Counted from the stretch's first letter, positions 42,798 to 52,597 are shown. The stretch: 64,000 bases of DNA from Bacteroidia bacterium (GCA_030427635.1 JAUIBA010000004.1:1-64000), one strand, 5' to 3'. Program-made: numbers and translations. Notes: generated by a model not told the origin, from the sequence alone.

Positions 42798-44825
42798 ATG
42801 TCTCTTGCGACAAACCCTCGTCGGTATGTCATCAGTTTAATCTTTATAGGAGTAGGTATCATCATGCTCCTAAGGCTGTTTTTTCTCCAGAATTTTGAAC
42901 CCAAATACAAAATACTGGCGAATGACATCGCTATATACAAAAAGGTAGTATACCCTCCTCGGGGGGTAATTCTGGATAGAAAAGGGAAAACACTGCTGTC
43001 CAATACCCCTGTTTATGACCTGATGATAACTCCTGCCAATGTACCCGGCAGCCTTGACACATCAGAGTTATGTGCATCTCTTGACATTAATAAAGAAACC
43101 TATGAAAGTATGCTGGCCCGTATTCGCGCCAGAAATCTGGATGTACGGCAGAGTACGTTCATGGAGCTGCTGAGCGAGTCTCAGACAGCACGCTTTCAGG
43201 AAAACGCATACAAGTTCCCGGGATTTGAACTCGTGGAGCGCAATCTACGACGCTATGAGAAGCCCGTAGCCGGGCTGGTACTGGGTTATATAGGCGAGGT
43301 GTCTCAGCAGATGCTGAAAAAGCCACGCTATGCCTCCTATCGTCAGGGCGACTATGCAGGCCTCAGTGGTCTGGAGCTGCAGTACGAAGAAGTACTACGG
43401 GGACAGAGAGGTGTACACTATCTGGAGCGCGATAAGTTCAACCGCCCCCGTGGCCCCTACCGGGGCGGAGAGCTGGATACACAGGAGGTGTCAGGGCGGG
43501 CCCTGGACCTCTATCTGGATATGGAGCTTCAGGAGTATGCCGAAAAGCTGATGGCCAATAAAATAGGCAGCGTAGTGGCAATAGACCCACAGACAGGTGG
43601 CATTCTGGCTATGGTAAGCAGCCCCACATTCGACCCTAACCTCCTGCGGGGAAAAGAGCGCTCTCATAATTATGGAAAGCTGTACAAAGACCCTACCCGC
43701 CCGCTATTTAACAGGGCTACACAGGCTATGTACCCTCCCGGCTCTACCATTAAGCCATTTACCGGACTGGTAGCCCTGAATGAAGGAGTTATCGGGTCAG
43801 AGTTTGGCTATCCCTGCGGTGGCTCATACGGAGCCTGTAGCCGCAAAATAGGATGCGAGCACCATGATGCCGGCCACGCTGCCAACTTCAGACTGGCGCT
43901 GGCACACTCATGCAACTCCTATTTCTGTCACATATTCCGCCTCACGGTAGATTACAGGAACTTCAAAAGCGTAAAACAGGGGCTGCAGGTATGGCACGAC
44001 TACTATAACAGTTTTGCATTTGGCAGGCAAACCGGCGTAGATATCCCATACGAAGGGAAAGGACTTGTGCCGGATACTGCTATGTACAACCGTATGTACC
44101 GGGGTTCCTGGAACTCATGCACAATTGTATTTGTAGGTATGGGACAGGGTGAGCTCCTGCTTACACCGCTGCAGATGGCTAACGGCATGTGTATCATTGC
44201 CAATAAGGGATATTATTACCTTCCGCACTTTGTTAAGTCTATAGGTAAAAATGAAAATGACAGCCTGCTGCTTAAATACAAGGAGAAACACCGCGTACTG
44301 GATATCCCCGATGCTACATTTACAGTTGTTCAGCAGGCTATGCAGGATGTGGTAGACCATGGTACGGCATCGGCTGCCCGTATTGACAGTATTACCGTTT
44401 GCGCCAAAACAGGTACTGCCGAAAACAAAGCAGTAGTGAACGGAGAGGTAATAAAGATGCAGAACCACTCCATGTTCGTAGCATTTGCCCCGCGCGAAAA
44501 CCCGAAAATAGCAATAGCGGTAGCGATAGAAAATGCCGGCTTTGGCGGCACATGGGCAGGACCCATTGCCAGCCTCATGATGGAAAAGTACCTGAAAGAC
44601 AGTATATCGGCCAGACGGAAACCGGTAGAAGAGAAAATGATGAATGCCCACCTTATCAATAAATATGTGTACACAATAGACTCTGTAAACAGGCTGCGCG
44701 ACCGCCGCATATATGAGGCAAAAATGGAACGCCGCCGTATAGCCGACAGTACAGAAAAGTCTCAGGACTCTATTATGTACAGGAGATGGATATATACAAA
44801 AATGAAATACAAACACAAGAAATAA
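42798..44825 (+). CDS. mrdA: Penicillin-binding protein 2 (elongation-specific transpeptidase)
   Basis: About 675 residues starting at ATG 42798; the frame is open to a TTG at 42723, but that part covers the promoter. One membrane helix (about 12-32) anchors a periplasmic protein with a dimerisation domain and a transpeptidase domain. Active-site motifs: PPGSTIKPF with S316 and K319, SCNS in LAHSCNSYFCHIF, and KTG in VCAKTGTAEN. PBP2 crosslinks side-wall peptidoglycan. rodA starts 9 bases after the stop codon, the classical mrdAB order, so the two are co-transcribed. Confidence 0.93.
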   Translation: MSLATNPRRYVISLIFIGVGIIMLLRLFFLQNFEPKYKILANDIAIYKKVVYPPRGVILDRKGKTLLSNTPVYDLMITPANVPGSLDTSELCASLDINKETYESMLARIRARNLDVRQSTFMELLSESQTARFQENAYKFPGFELVERNLRRYEKPVAGLVLGYIGEVSQQMLKKPRYASYRQGDYAGLSGLELQYEEVLRGQRGVHYLERDKFNRPRGPYRGGELDTQEVSGRALDLYLDMELQEYAEKLMANKIGSVVAIDPQTGGILAMVSSPTFDPNLLRGKERSHNYGKLYKDPTRPLFNRATQAMYPPGSTIKPFTGLVALNEGVIGSEFGYPCGGSYGACSRKIGCEHHDAGHAANFRLALAHSCNSYFCHIFRLTVDYRNFKSVKQGLQVWHDYYNSFAFGRQTGVDIPYEGKGLVPDTAMYNRMYRGSWNSCTIVFVGMGQGELLLTPLQMANGMCIIANKGYYYLPHFVKSIGKNENDSLLLKYKEKHRVLDIPDATFTVVQQAMQDVVDHGTASAARIDSITVCAKTGTAENKAVVNGEVIKMQNHSMFVAFAPRENPKIAIAVAIENAGFGGTWAGPIASLMMEKYLKDSISARRKPVEEKMMNAHLINKYVYTIDSVNRLRDRRIYEAKMERRRIADSTEKSQDSIMYRRWIYTKMKYKHKK

Positions 44826-44834
44826 CCCACAACA

Positions 44835-46163
44835 ATGAGAGAACTGAGGAAAACGCTTTTCAACAGGATAGACGGCACACTGCTGCTGCTCTATTTTACG
44901 CTGGTAAGCATAGGCATCATGGCCATCTTCTCTGTAGAGCACCGCGCTACAGACCCTCAGATTATCATGATGCATAAAGGGTATATGAAGCAGGTAATGT
45001 GGCTGGGGTACTCCCTGTTCATAGGGCTGCTCATCATCCTTACAGACAGTAAGTTCTTTTCATCTTTTGCATTTCTCATCTATACTGCGGGCATCTTTAT
45101 TCTTATCATTACCATATTTGCCGGGGTAGATGTAAAAGGGTCGCGCTCATGGCTGGGAGTAGGAGGCTTCCGCTTTCAGCCGGGCGAAGTAGCAAAAATA
45201 TTCACATCACTGGCACTGGCCCGCTTCTTTGCACTTAATGAAACCAACTTCCGTAAGCTGAAAGACCGCCTTATTGCAGCATCCATTGCATTGGGCCCCG
45301 CAGTGCTTATACTGTTGCAGAAGGAAACAGGACTGGCGCTTGTGTACTTCTCTTTCTTTCTGGTCATGTTCAGGGAAGGGCTGCCCAGCGCTATACTCAT
45401 CACGGGCTTTGCTGCCATAGCATTGGTCATAACTACCCTCCTGCTGGACCGTATGACAATGGCTATTGTCATTACCGGGGTTACCATACTGGTAGGCTAC
45501 GCCATCCGCAGCAATCTGCGCCGGCGAATGTCGACCCGCATAGTGCTGGTAAGCTGCTGGCTGTTCTCCATCCTTTTCTCTCAGTTTGCAGTCCCGTTTG
45601 TATTTAAAAATGTGTTGCAGAAACACCAGATAGAGCGCATCTACTCCATGATAGGCATTGACGTGCCCGATGAGTATAACAAAGCCCTGGAGCCAGGGGA
45701 TGACAGAAGAGAGCATACCAACAGCTCTGAATATAATGTGCTGCAGTCCAAAATAGCCATTGGCTCTGGCGGCATGTTTGGCAAAGGGTTACTTAATGGC
45801 ACCTCTACAAAAAACCAGTTTGTACCGGAACAGAACACAGACTTCATATTCTGTGCCATTGGTGAGCAGTTCGGTTTTGTAGGCAGTGCCACACTCATCA
45901 TACTGTATATACTGCTTATGCTACGCATCATATATCTCGGTGAGCGGCAGCGGTCAGACTTTACACGTGTTTATGCCTACTGTGTGGCCTGTATCCTGTT
46001 CTTCCACGTAGCTATCAATATATCTATGACCATAGGGCTGGCGCCGGTAATTGGCATTACCCTGCCCTTCCTTAGCTATGGAGGTTCTTCGCTGCTATCC
46101 TTCAGCATTCTCATTTTTATACTGGTAAGGCTGGATGCCGACAGGCAGGTAATAATAAGGTGA
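44835..46163 (+). CDS. rodA: Rod-shape SEDS glycosyltransferase
   Basis: A 442-residue SEDS-family membrane protein with about ten helices that polymerises lipid II for lateral wall growth together with PBP2. Diagnostic segments include VDVKGSRSWLGVGGFRFQPGEVAKI, FVPEQNTDFIFCAIGEQFGF and, at the C-terminus, GITLPFLSYGGSSLLSF. A central stretch (about 255-300) contains a larger, charged periplasmic loop with many acidic residues, which is usual in Bacteroidota RodA. It lies 9 bases behind mrdA. Confidence 0.93.
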   Translation: MRELRKTLFNRIDGTLLLLYFTLVSIGIMAIFSVEHRATDPQIIMMHKGYMKQVMWLGYSLFIGLLIILTDSKFFSSFAFLIYTAGIFILIITIFAGVDVKGSRSWLGVGGFRFQPGEVAKIFTSLALARFFALNETNFRKLKDRLIAASIALGPAVLILLQKETGLALVYFSFFLVMFREGLPSAILITGFAAIALVITTLLLDRMTMAIVITGVTILVGYAIRSNLRRRMSTRIVLVSCWLFSILFSQFAVPFVFKNVLQKHQIERIYSMIGIDVPDEYNKALEPGDDRREHTNSSEYNVLQSKIAIGSGGMFGKGLLNGTSTKNQFVPEQNTDFIFCAIGEQFGFVGSATLIILYILLMLRIIYLGERQRSDFTRVYAYCVACILFFHVAINISMTIGLAPVIGITLPFLSYGGSSLLSFSILIFILVRLDADRQVIIR

Positions 46164-46198
46164 TGCCAATATTATGATTACGATTGCGTTGCCGGTAG

Positions 46199-46206
46199 TA
46201 TTTTTG
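46199..46206 (+). promoter_or_regulatory. -7 element of the metallo-hydrolase gene, 4 bases from its ATG
   Basis: TATTTTTG is an exact match and only CGCC separates it from the ATG at 46211. Confidence 0.6.
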
Positions 46207-46210
46207 CGCC

Positions 46211-46957
46211 ATGGCAGCAATCTATCCGCTTTCCGAAGGTGTATTTACTATAGGCCACGATAAGGAATTTGTACCGTTCGATACAGAAAAAGACGAACTG
46301 AATGACCGCCCCACAGGCTCGCTGCTGGTAGAGATACTCCCTTTTCTGGTAGTCACAGACAGGGATGTAATAATCCTGGATACTGGTCTCGGCTTTCATA
46401 ACGGCAATGGTGAGCTGCAGATACATGACAATCTGCGCCATGTGGGCTACGAAGCAGCACAGGTTACCAAAGTACTGCTCTCCCATCTGCATAAAGACCA
46501 TGCAGGCTGCCTCACCTACCGCGATGGTAACGGACTGATAAAACCCACATTCCCCAACGCCGACTACTATATATACCGGGCCGAGGCCGACTTTGCCCTT
46601 GCCACCGGCCTCCCATCCTACCACCCTGAAGATATAGAGCCGCTGCTGGCTACAGGCCAGGTAAAATGGCTGGAAGGCGAAACCGGACTCATAGATAACT
46701 ACATAAGATACACCCATTCCGGTGGCCACTGCCCACAGCATATTGTGTATCTCATAGACGATGGTAAGGACAAGGTTTTCTTTGGCGGAGATGAAGCCCC
46801 GCAACTGAAGCAGATGAAAATAAAGTATGTGGCTAAGTACGACTTTGACGGTAAAAAAGCCATGATGCTGCGGGAGCAATATGCCACTCAGGGGCAGGCC
46901 GAAGGTTGGCATTTCCTCTTCTATCACGATGTAAAGACACCTATAGCCCAACTATAA
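46211..46957 (+). CDS. MBL-fold metallo-hydrolase
   Basis: A 248-residue enzyme with the metallo-beta-lactamase fold. The dinuclear metal motif HxHxDH appears as LLSHLHKDHAGCL (about 94-106), with a further His in YTHSGGHCPQH and an Asp in VFFGGDEAPQL; the final His is in FLFYHDV. The group includes lactonases and thioesterases, and the substrate cannot be told from sequence. The start codon lies 4 bases behind the -7 element, so the mRNA is probably leaderless. Confidence 0.87.
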   Translation: MAAIYPLSEGVFTIGHDKEFVPFDTEKDELNDRPTGSLLVEILPFLVVTDRDVIILDTGLGFHNGNGELQIHDNLRHVGYEAAQVTKVLLSHLHKDHAGCLTYRDGNGLIKPTFPNADYYIYRAEADFALATGLPSYHPEDIEPLLATGQVKWLEGETGLIDNYIRYTHSGGHCPQHIVYLIDDGKDKVFFGGDEAPQLKQMKIKYVAKYDFDGKKAMMLREQYATQGQAEGWHFLFYHDVKTPIAQL

Positions 46958-47039
46958 AACGGGAGCCGTTGCCTGTGCTATCCTGTATGTAAGCCGGCAT
47001 AATGACAAGGTACACATGCCTGTGTCCGTCCATAAAAAA

Positions 47040-47072
47040 AGCTGTATATTATAGGGTATTGACTATACAGCT
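47040..47072. repeat. Hairpin upstream of mqnA
   Basis: AGCTGTATA (47040-47048) pairs with TATACAGCT (47064-47072). A run of seven A precedes the left arm, so it could act as a terminator for leftward transcription, though no leftward gene is seen here. Confidence 0.5.
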
Positions 47073-47098
47073 ATAACATGAAAAAGACTACCAGCAAC

Positions 47099-47106
47099 TA
47101 TATTTG
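47099..47106 (+). promoter_or_regulatory. -7 element of mqnA
   Basis: TATATTTG is an exact match, 18 bases before the TTG start at 47125. Confidence 0.5.
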
Positions 47107-47124
47107 TAACAAAATAACTACAAC

Positions 47125-47865
47125 TTGGAAACATCGGTAAAAATAGGCGCAGTAAGCTATCTGAACACAAAACCACTCCTTTACGGTATAGAACATAGCG
47201 ATGTAGCTGCAGACATTGTTTTGTCTGTAGCATATCCCTCCATGCTGGCGCAGCAGCTGCGCGATGGCGTTATAGATATGGCATTACTGCCGGTAGCAGC
47301 CATACCAGGCATACCGGGCGCACGTATAGTAAGCGACTATGGCATAGCCTCCGATGGCAATGTAGTATCTGTAGCCATATTCAGTCAGGTGCCTATGGAA
47401 GAAATCACAGAAGTATTTCTGGATTACCAGTCACGTACATCGGTAAAGCTGGCAGAGATACTCCTGCGCCATTACTGGAAAAAAGACGTAAAGCTCACGC
47501 CCGCGCACCCTCGCTATATAGAAGATATAAAAGGCACAAAAGCAGGCGTAATAATTGGCGACAGAGCCCTCAGGCACCTTAAAGACTTTACCTTGTCATG
47601 GGACCTCTCTGCCGCATGGAAAGACTATACAGGGCTGGATTTTGTATTTGCAGCATGGGTGGCCAATAAGGATATCCCGCAGGTATTTATGGACCGCTTC
47701 AATGCCGCAAACGCCGAAGGACTGCAACAAATAGACAAGGTAATAGCCGAAACCGACCACCCATGGTACGACCTCAACACCTACTACCGCAAAAACATAT
47801 GCTACCGGCTTGATGAACAGAAAAGAAAAGGGCTGGAGCGTTTTCTGGAAATGATACAGGAATAA
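47125..47865 (+). CDS. mqnA: Chorismate dehydratase of the futalosine menaquinone pathway
   Basis: A 246-residue protein of the periplasmic-binding-protein fold that turns chorismate into 3-enolpyruvylbenzoate, the first step of the futalosine route to menaquinone. VKIGAVSYLNTKPLLYGI at the start and DMALLPVAAIPGIPGARIVSDYGIASDG are family signatures; FVFAAWVANKDIP follows. The start must be TTG at 47125, since the first in-frame ATG lies well inside the conserved part and an upstream ATG (47078) is out of frame. The AhpD-like gene follows 48 bases later. Confidence 0.88.
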   Translation: METSVKIGAVSYLNTKPLLYGIEHSDVAADIVLSVAYPSMLAQQLRDGVIDMALLPVAAIPGIPGARIVSDYGIASDGNVVSVAIFSQVPMEEITEVFLDYQSRTSVKLAEILLRHYWKKDVKLTPAHPRYIEDIKGTKAGVIIGDRALRHLKDFTLSWDLSAAWKDYTGLDFVFAAWVANKDIPQVFMDRFNAANAEGLQQIDKVIAETDHPWYDLNTYYRKNICYRLDEQKRKGLERFLEMIQE

Positions 47866-47913
47866 CCGCATAGCATACGCAATACAAACAAACATAAAAT
47901 AGTCCCCCATATA

Positions 47914-48255
47914 ATGGATCAGGTACAGGAGTTCAACGAATACAGGGAAAAAATGAATGAGGTAATTCTGGGCAAACAGAATAAGGTAATCAACCGCCTG
48001 TTCAACCTCGATACAAATACCTATGCAGAAGGCGCTCTGCCTGTGCGCACCAAGGAAATGCTGGGCCTTGTAGCCAGCATGGTACTGCGCTGCGACGACT
48101 GTATTAAGTACCACTTGGGCAAGTGCCATGACGAGGGCATCTCTACAGAAGAAATGTATGAAATATTTGCTGTTGCCAATATTGTAGGCGGCACCATCGT
48201 AATACCACATACACGGCGGGCTGCAGAATACTGGGAGGCACTGCAGGCACAATAG
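47914..48255 (+). CDS. Carboxymuconolactone decarboxylase/AhpD-like protein
   Basis: A 113-residue all-helical protein of the AhpD-like part of the carboxymuconolactone decarboxylase superfamily. The redox motif is VLRCDDCIKYHLGKCHDEG, with CxxC and a His four residues later as in alkylhydroperoxidase AhpD. Residues EEMYEIFAVANIVGGTIVIPHTRRA complete the fold. It may be co-transcribed with mqnA and converges on rsgA with 7 bases between the stops. A thiol-dependent peroxidase or disulfide role is likely, not proven. Confidence 0.88.
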   Translation: MDQVQEFNEYREKMNEVILGKQNKVINRLFNLDTNTYAEGALPVRTKEMLGLVASMVLRCDDCIKYHLGKCHDEGISTEEMYEIFAVANIVGGTIVIPHTRRAAEYWEALQAQ

Positions 48256-48262
48256 TGCGGCA

Positions 48263-49189
48263 TTACCATTCTTTCTCTATGCTATCCAGCATAGCCATAT
48301 AGTTGGCATAACGTTCAGGCGATATTGTACCGTCCGATACTGCCTGCTTTACGGCACAGTGTGGCTCATTGATGTGCTGGCAGTTGTTAAAACGGCAGCC
48401 TGCCATCACATTGCGCATCTCAGGAAAATACTGGGCCAGCACTTCCTGCTCCATATCTATAAGGCCAAACTCCTTTACCCCAGGGGTATCAATGATACAT
48501 CCCCCGCCGGGCAGGTCAAACATTTCGGCAAATGTAGTAGTATGCTGCCCCTTACCACTCCAGCCCGATACGGCATTGGTTCTGATACCTATACCCGGTA
48601 TCAGCTGATTGATAAGCGTGCTTTTCCCCACACCGGAGTGCCCGCTGAAAAGTGTGGTTTTGCCCTGTAGCCGTGCTGCCAGGCTGCCTATAGTAGCGGC
48701 ATCTGTAGCTACTACGGGAAATACCTCATACCCTATCCGGGTATAAATATCGGTCCATTCTTCCAGTATCTGGCGGTGTTTGGGCTTTAGTATATCTATC
48801 TTGTTTATTACCAGTATAGCCGGTATATGGTAAGCCTCGGCAGTCACCATAAAGCGGTCTATAAACCCTGTAGATGTACGCGGCTCGGTAATAGAGGCCA
48901 CCAGCAGTGCCGTATCTATATCGGCAGCTATAATGTGCTTCTGGCTGGGGTTATGGGGCGATACCCGCACCATATAGTTATGCCGGTCACATATCTCACT
49001 GATGATGGCCGTATGCACTGCCGGGTCCTCAGGCTCAAAAATAACGGAGTCTCCCACCGCCACAGGATTGGTAGATGAGATTTGCTCATCTATCTTCAGC
49101 CGCCCCTTTATACGGGCATTCCATACCTCACCATCCTGTGCACGTACTATGTACCAGCTACCCGTAGATTTATAAACTTTTCCTTTCAT
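48263..49189 (-). CDS. rsgA: Ribosome small-subunit assembly GTPase RsgA
   Basis: About 308 residues from ATG 49189; the longer frame to 49222 would run across the -7 element. It has an N-terminal OB fold (KGKVYKSTGSWYIVRAQDGEVW), a circularly permuted GTPase with the order G4 (VINKID), G1 (FSGHSGVGKST), G3 (DTPGVKE), and a C-terminal zinc-binding region (CRFNNCQHINEPHCAVKQA). RsgA checks 30S maturation and releases assembly factors. Confidence 0.94.
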   Translation of the reverse strand: MKGKVYKSTGSWYIVRAQDGEVWNARIKGRLKIDEQISSTNPVAVGDSVIFEPEDPAVHTAIISEICDRHNYMVRVSPHNPSQKHIIAADIDTALLVASITEPRTSTGFIDRFMVTAEAYHIPAILVINKIDILKPKHRQILEEWTDIYTRIGYEVFPVVATDAATIGSLAARLQGKTTLFSGHSGVGKSTLINQLIPGIGIRTNAVSGWSGKGQHTTTFAEMFDLPGGGCIIDTPGVKEFGLIDMEQEVLAQYFPEMRNVMAGCRFNNCQHINEPHCAVKQAVSDGTISPERYANYMAMLDSIEKEW

Positions 49190-49199
49190 GCGGATAGTG

Positions 49200-49207
49200 C
49201 AAAAGTA
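49200..49207 (-). promoter_or_regulatory. -7 element of rsgA
   Basis: On the minus strand TACTTTTG, an exact match, 10 bases before the ATG at 49189. Confidence 0.6.
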
Positions 49208-49333
49208 CATTGGGTAAGGCAATGTGACACGATAAATACACAGTAATATATTATAGGTTCCTGTTTACCCCTGTATTGGGTGAGGGGCACTTCGGTATTA
49301 AATTCTATTTTTACGTGCAAATAATAACGCTAC

Positions 49334-52300
49334 ATGAACGTAAGGCCTATAATAGCCATTGCGGGCATACTTGCTATATCGCTTACAAGCAGTGCCCAAA
49401 TAAATGATAATGCCTACCGCAACACCAGCAATAAATATTACTGGCAAAACCGAAAACCCGATGCCGCCTACTGGCAGCAGGACGTACATTATAAAATAGA
49501 TGCAAAAATAAACGAGCAGGACCACGTAATAGAAGGTTATGAAAACCTCACCTACTGGAACAACTCCCCCGATACGCTCCGCTTCGTCTATTTCCACCTC
49601 TATCAGAATGCCTTTATAAAAGGCTCTTACCTCCACGACCTGGAACTGGCCAATAAAGTAAAGTCGCGAATGGGTAAAAAGGAATCATCGGGACTGGGTA
49701 TTGTTGTAGACCGGGTACAGGTAGATGGTAAGGCCGTCACCACCGAGCTGGACAATACCATTATGAAAGTACACCTGCCGGCCCCACTGCCACCGGGCGA
49801 AAGCATCAACATAGCCATGGCATTTAATACGTGGTATGATATGGGTGCTACAAGACGCCGTATGAAAATGTACTCCGCATGGGGCTTCATGCACTATAAC
49901 GGCTGCCAGTGGTACCCTAAACTGAGCGTATATGACCGCATGCACGGCTGGGACAACTATCAGCATCTGAACCGTGAGTTTTATGGCGATTTCGGGCTTT
50001 TTGATATAACACTCGACTTCCCTTCCAACTATATAGTAGAGGCTAGCGGTGAGCTGCAGAACCGTAAAGAAGTGCTGCCCGATACCCTGCGGGCAAAGCT
50101 GGACATCAGCAATTTTGCCAACAAAAAGATGAATGAAGCCCCATCTACCATCATCCCCTACGTAAAGGGCGAGCGTAAAAAATGGCACTTCATAGCCAAC
50201 AATGTACACGATTTCGCCTTCACCGGCGACCCTTCATACCGCATAGGCACTACCTACTGGAATGGCGTAGAGTGTGTAGCGTTGGCACAGGAGCCACATG
50301 CCGCAGGCTGGCAGAATGGCGCTGAATATGTAGCTAAGATCATTAAAACATTCTCTGAAGGCATAGGCATGTATGGCTACCCCAAAATAGTAGCTGCCGA
50401 TGCCGCCGATGGTATGGAATACCCCATGCTCACCCTGGATGGCGGTACCGACCCCGGCTACAGAGGCCTGCTGGTGCACGAAATAGCACACAACTGGTTT
50501 TATGGTCAGGTAGGCAGCAACGAAACCTACCGCGCCGCTATGGACGAAGGCTTTACACAGTTCCTCACCGCATATGGCCTGCGCCATATAGATGGCGATA
50601 ATCTGGTGAGCACACCTCCCAAATCGCGCTACAGACGGCACTTTACCGAGCCGGTAAATGTGCTGGACCTCCGGGTGCTGAACTCCTACAGCTATGCGGC
50701 ACTTAACCAGCGCGAAATATCTATTAATACCCATTCCGACGATTTTGGCAGCGCCCTTGCGCATGGCGGTGGCTATGGCATGGTGTATTACAAAACAGCC
50801 AGTATGCTTTACAACCTGGAATATGTACTGGGCGATTCCCTTTTTGCCGCAGCTATGCAGCACTACTTCAGTCAGTGGAAGTTTGCACACCCCTATTATG
50901 AAGACTTCCGCGCCTCTATCATACAGTTTACAAAGCAGGACCTGTCATGGTTCTTCGACCAGTGGTTTGAAACCACCAAGCCGCTGGATTATGCCATATG
51001 CGGCATACGCAAGGTAAGAGGTACCGATAGCTTCGACATCAGCTTTACCCGTAAGGGAGAGATGCAGATGCCCATAGACTTTGTCACTACCGACAAAAAT
51101 GGACAGCAGCACAGCTATCATATCCCCAATACATGGTTTGTGAAGTCTACCACAGCCACCGTACTGCCTAAGTGGACCGGATGGGGCAAGCTGCATGAAA
51201 CCTACACCGCACGCATACAGGCGCCAACAGGTGTGAAGCGCGTAATGATAGATACCTCTATGCGCTTTGCCGACATCAATATGATGGACAACTACAAGAC
51301 CCGTGGGCTACCCGTAAGCCCGCAGGCAGTAAAAATGCAGTTCGACGGGGGTATGAACACCCCTACCGACCGTAAGCACTACCGTGCCGGCATACGCCCC
51401 GATGCATGGTGGAACCCTATAGATGGTGTAAAAGCCGGTCTGCACTTTGAAGGAAATTACTTTGCCACACTGTATAAGCTGGATGCCGGCATATGGTGGA
51501 ACACCCACCTGCTGCAGGGCGATGACTATAAGTCATTTACCAACGAAGGCTACTACGACCGCTACAAGCCCGTAAACTATTCGGTAAACTACTCCTCCCC
51601 CCTGAGCCGGAAAATACCTCGGCTGCAGCTGCAGCTCAACAGCCGCTATCTGGACGGGCTCTGGTATCACCGTGCCGGGTTTAACTGGGAGCAGAGCACC
51701 AAAAACCTCGTGCAGATATGGGGACAGATGATGTGGCGCCCTACCGCCAACGACCAGAATTACCTCTACGACCCACTGGAGTGGAGCAGCGTACCAGGAC
51801 GTAAAAACAACTCTCTGAACGTAGCATGGACACACTCCTACAATTATCTGCATGGCAATGGCCGCTACACACTAAGCGCACGAGCTCCCTTCCTGCAGAA
51901 AGATGCACTACCCTTCACCTACTCATACGCCCAGCTGGAAGCCGTTAATACCAATATGCTCGACCGTCTGGAGATACGCACCCGCATCTTTGGCCGCTTC
52001 GGTCTGGGTAGGCAGATGCCCTGGGAAAGCATGCTCTACATGGCAGGTGCCAGCCCCGAGCAGCAGATGGAAGACAAATACACACGCAGCATAGGCTTCA
52101 CCCCCGACGATTGGAGAGGCACATCTGTCTATGACGTAAACCACTGGCAGCAGGGCGGCGGGCTCAACCTGCGCGGCTATGCCGGCTACTACGCTCCTGA
52201 TGAGCATAACAACGGTCTCCTTACCGGCTACAAAGGCCGCAGCGGTGCATCGGTCAATGTAGAAGTAGGCATCAGCAACTATCTGCAGTGGCGTCCGCGC

Positions 52301-52597
52301 CTCACGCGCAACTGGCTGCATGCCGATATTTATGCATTTGGCGATGCCGGCTTTATGGAGCTGAGCAACTATGCTACCTACAACTTCCGCGTTACCTCCC
52401 CCACCAGTACATGGAGCACACTACATGCCGATGCCGGTGCCGGCTGTGCATTCACCATCAAAAAGTGGGGCGTATTTGAGAAGGCAAAACCACTCACCCT
52501 GCGCATAGACTTCCCCGTAGTCCTCAACCGCCCGCCATACGGCAACAGTCAGTATGCAGCGCTCAGGTATGTAGTGGGTATCAACCGCGCATTCTGA
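49334..52597 (+). CDS. M1-family metallopeptidase with a C-terminal Omp85-like barrel
   Basis: A 1087-residue exported protein. A signal peptide (to SSAQ, about 22) is followed by the M1 aminopeptidase fold with substrate motif DGMEYPMLTLDG and zinc site HEIAHNWF (H382, E383, H386) plus the third ligand E405 in MDEGF. The peptidase part ends near residue 640. The remaining 430 or so residues are strand-like and contain GGGLNLRGYAGYYAP (R947-G948-Y949), resembling the (V/I/L)RG(F/Y) loop of Omp85/BamA barrels, and end in aromatic GINRAF. This suggests an aminopeptidase fixed at the outer membrane by its own barrel; that is inference from motifs. Confidence 0.88.
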   Translation: MNVRPIIAIAGILAISLTSSAQINDNAYRNTSNKYYWQNRKPDAAYWQQDVHYKIDAKINEQDHVIEGYENLTYWNNSPDTLRFVYFHLYQNAFIKGSYLHDLELANKVKSRMGKKESSGLGIVVDRVQVDGKAVTTELDNTIMKVHLPAPLPPGESINIAMAFNTWYDMGATRRRMKMYSAWGFMHYNGCQWYPKLSVYDRMHGWDNYQHLNREFYGDFGLFDITLDFPSNYIVEASGELQNRKEVLPDTLRAKLDISNFANKKMNEAPSTIIPYVKGERKKWHFIANNVHDFAFTGDPSYRIGTTYWNGVECVALAQEPHAAGWQNGAEYVAKIIKTFSEGIGMYGYPKIVAADAADGMEYPMLTLDGGTDPGYRGLLVHEIAHNWFYGQVGSNETYRAAMDEGFTQFLTAYGLRHIDGDNLVSTPPKSRYRRHFTEPVNVLDLRVLNSYSYAALNQREISINTHSDDFGSALAHGGGYGMVYYKTASMLYNLEYVLGDSLFAAAMQHYFSQWKFAHPYYEDFRASIIQFTKQDLSWFFDQWFETTKPLDYAICGIRKVRGTDSFDISFTRKGEMQMPIDFVTTDKNGQQHSYHIPNTWFVKSTTATVLPKWTGWGKLHETYTARIQAPTGVKRVMIDTSMRFADINMMDNYKTRGLPVSPQAVKMQFDGGMNTPTDRKHYRAGIRPDAWWNPIDGVKAGLHFEGNYFATLYKLDAGIWWNTHLLQGDDYKSFTNEGYYDRYKPVNYSVNYSSPLSRKIPRLQLQLNSRYLDGLWYHRAGFNWEQSTKNLVQIWGQMMWRPTANDQNYLYDPLEWSSVPGRKNNSLNVAWTHSYNYLHGNGRYTLSARAPFLQKDALPFTYSYAQLEAVNTNMLDRLEIRTRIFGRFGLGRQMPWESMLYMAGASPEQQMEDKYTRSIGFTPDDWRGTSVYDVNHWQQGGGLNLRGYAGYYAPDEHNNGLLTGYKGRSGASVNVEVGISNYLQWRPRLTRNWLHADIYAFGDAGFMELSNYATYNFRVTSPTSTWSTLHADAGAGCAFTIKKWGVFEKAKPLTLRIDFPVVLNRPPYGNSQYAALRYVVGINRAF

